64,000 nt of DNA from Xanthomonas rydalmerensis. GTDB taxonomy: Bacteria; Pseudomonadota; Gammaproteobacteria; Xanthomonadales; Xanthomonadaceae. A program made the position numbers and the translations under genes. Positions within the stretch are counted from its first letter, which is position 1, and each line of letters starts with the position of its first letter. Where the stretch lies: the NCBI RefSeq assembly GCF_033170385.1, contig NZ_CP126170.1, positions 2,628,001 to 2,692,000 of the forward strand, read 5' to 3'. Below, one piece after another: positions 63,576-64,000 of the stretch. The notes below the pieces were generated by a model. That model saw only the letters and a list, made by a program, of their open reading frames with translations, was not told where the DNA came from and ran no database searches.

Positions 63576-63913
63576 AGCGCCAGGATCGCCTGCGCCAGTT
63601 CCAGGTCGCTGGCCTGCTGCGCCTGCGGGTTGGCCTCGCGCAGCACGCGCAGCGCCGCTTCCAGTTGCACGCCGCGGATGCGCCCGGCGCTGGCGACGAA
63701 GCCGGCCGCGTCGTCGCGCGCCTGCAGCACCACCTTGTCGTTGTTGGAACTGCTGTCGGAGGACGCCGAGCTGCCGGCCGAGCCGGCCGAGGCCGAACCG
63801 GCGGAGCTGCCGGCGAAGCTGGACGCCTGCGCGAACGCGGGCAGGATCAGGGCGAACAGCAGGGCGCAGCGCGCGGTCACTCGGGTCATCGCAATCGTTC
63901 CAAACAGGATCAT
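63572..63913 (-). CDS. Small Ser/Gly-rich secreted protein, DUF2388
   Basis: 113 aa (an internal ATG at 63889, residue 9, is the more usual start). A signal peptide (ALLFALILPAFAQA) precedes a low-complexity Ser/Gly/Ala segment (about residues 32-57) and the conserved C-terminal block DKVVLQARDDAAGFVASAGRIRGVQLEAAL ... DLELAQAILAL that defines DUF2388. It is coupled to the DUF4105 gene by a GTGA overlap, a pairing I recall also in Pseudomonas. Function unknown; co-occurrence suggests the small protein is a substrate or activator of its larger partner. Confidence 0.85.
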   Translation of the reverse strand: MILFGTIAMTRVTARCALLFALILPAFAQASSFAGSSAGSASAGSAGSSASSDSSSNNDKVVLQARDDAAGFVASAGRIRGVQLEAALRVLREANPQAQQASDLELAQAILAL

Positions 63914-64000
63914 GAAAGGGGGGACGGCCAGCGCCGCGCCGCATAGCCTAGCGGTCCGTCGCGCGCAGCGCCTGAACGGGTCGCGCGGCAGTGGAGCGGC
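63914..64000. other. Region upstream of the DUF2388 gene, window end
   Basis: No gene is supported in these last 87 nt. A promoter for the minus-strand pair should lie here but no clear -35/-10 can be called. Confidence 0.4.

Overview
The window is high-GC DNA from a member of the Lysobacteraceae (Xanthomonadaceae), most likely Xanthomonas. The main support is a complete rpf quorum-sensing locus (rpfB, rpfF, rpfC, rpfG, with rpfD- and rpfE-type genes near recJ, prfB, lysS and greA) next to a cluster of tandem tsr-like chemoreceptors. REP-like GTAGGAGCGGCTTCAGCCGCGAC repeats also fit. I cannot name the species. rpfH is absent, which is also the case in some described xanthomonads.

Region 1 (1-26 kb, + strand) is a chemotaxis block. 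It has seven methyl-accepting chemotaxis proteins (MCPs), a YcgR/PilZ flagellar brake, cheW, a small secreted OB-fold-like protein, then cheR-cheD-cheB coupled by 4-nt overlaps and followed 4 nt later by a PAS-PAS-GAF-GGDEF-EAL c-di-GMP enzyme. Nearly every transcription unit has an upstream TNAA-N14/16-G(C/T)CGNTAN element matching the flagellar sigma-28 (FliA) consensus, so the block looks like a late-flagellar regulon. The receptors are mosaics: different sensors are joined to one of three recurring linkers and a nearly invariant signalling tip. Four of the seven end in xWQEF, a CheR-tethering type pentapeptide. cheA and cheY are not in the window.

Region 2 (26-32.4 kb) has acnB (-) and acnA (+, the rpfA position) flanking a vapBC-type toxin-antitoxin pair with a candidate operator of phased CATAC repeats.

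Region 3 (32.4-46.5 kb) is the DSF (diffusible signal factor) locus. rpfB and rpfF (+) converge on a minus-strand series rpfD - prfB - lysS - rpfG - rpfC. prfB has the classical in-frame UGA +1 frameshift site. The locus is bordered by an extragenic hairpin-rich repeat (32.45-32.68 kb) and a three-and-a-bit copy tandem repeat of about 134 bp (42.9-43.3 kb).

Region 4 (43.4-56.9 kb, - strand) reads dapB - carA - small membrane protein - carB - greA - rpfE - recJ, mostly with overlapping or closely spaced genes. Upstream lie a MOSC protein, a PLP aminotransferase and feoA-feoB-Cys-rich membrane protein behind a Fur-box-like palindrome.

Region 5 (57-64 kb) has a short acyl-CoA catabolic set (enoyl-CoA hydratase, VOC protein, HMG-CoA lyase, short-chain dehydrogenase), the EF-P paralogue efpL/yeiP, a small secreted protein, a REP cluster, and a DUF2388 - DUF4105-type pair on the minus strand. 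No rRNA, tRNA, CRISPR array, insertion sequence or prophage was seen.
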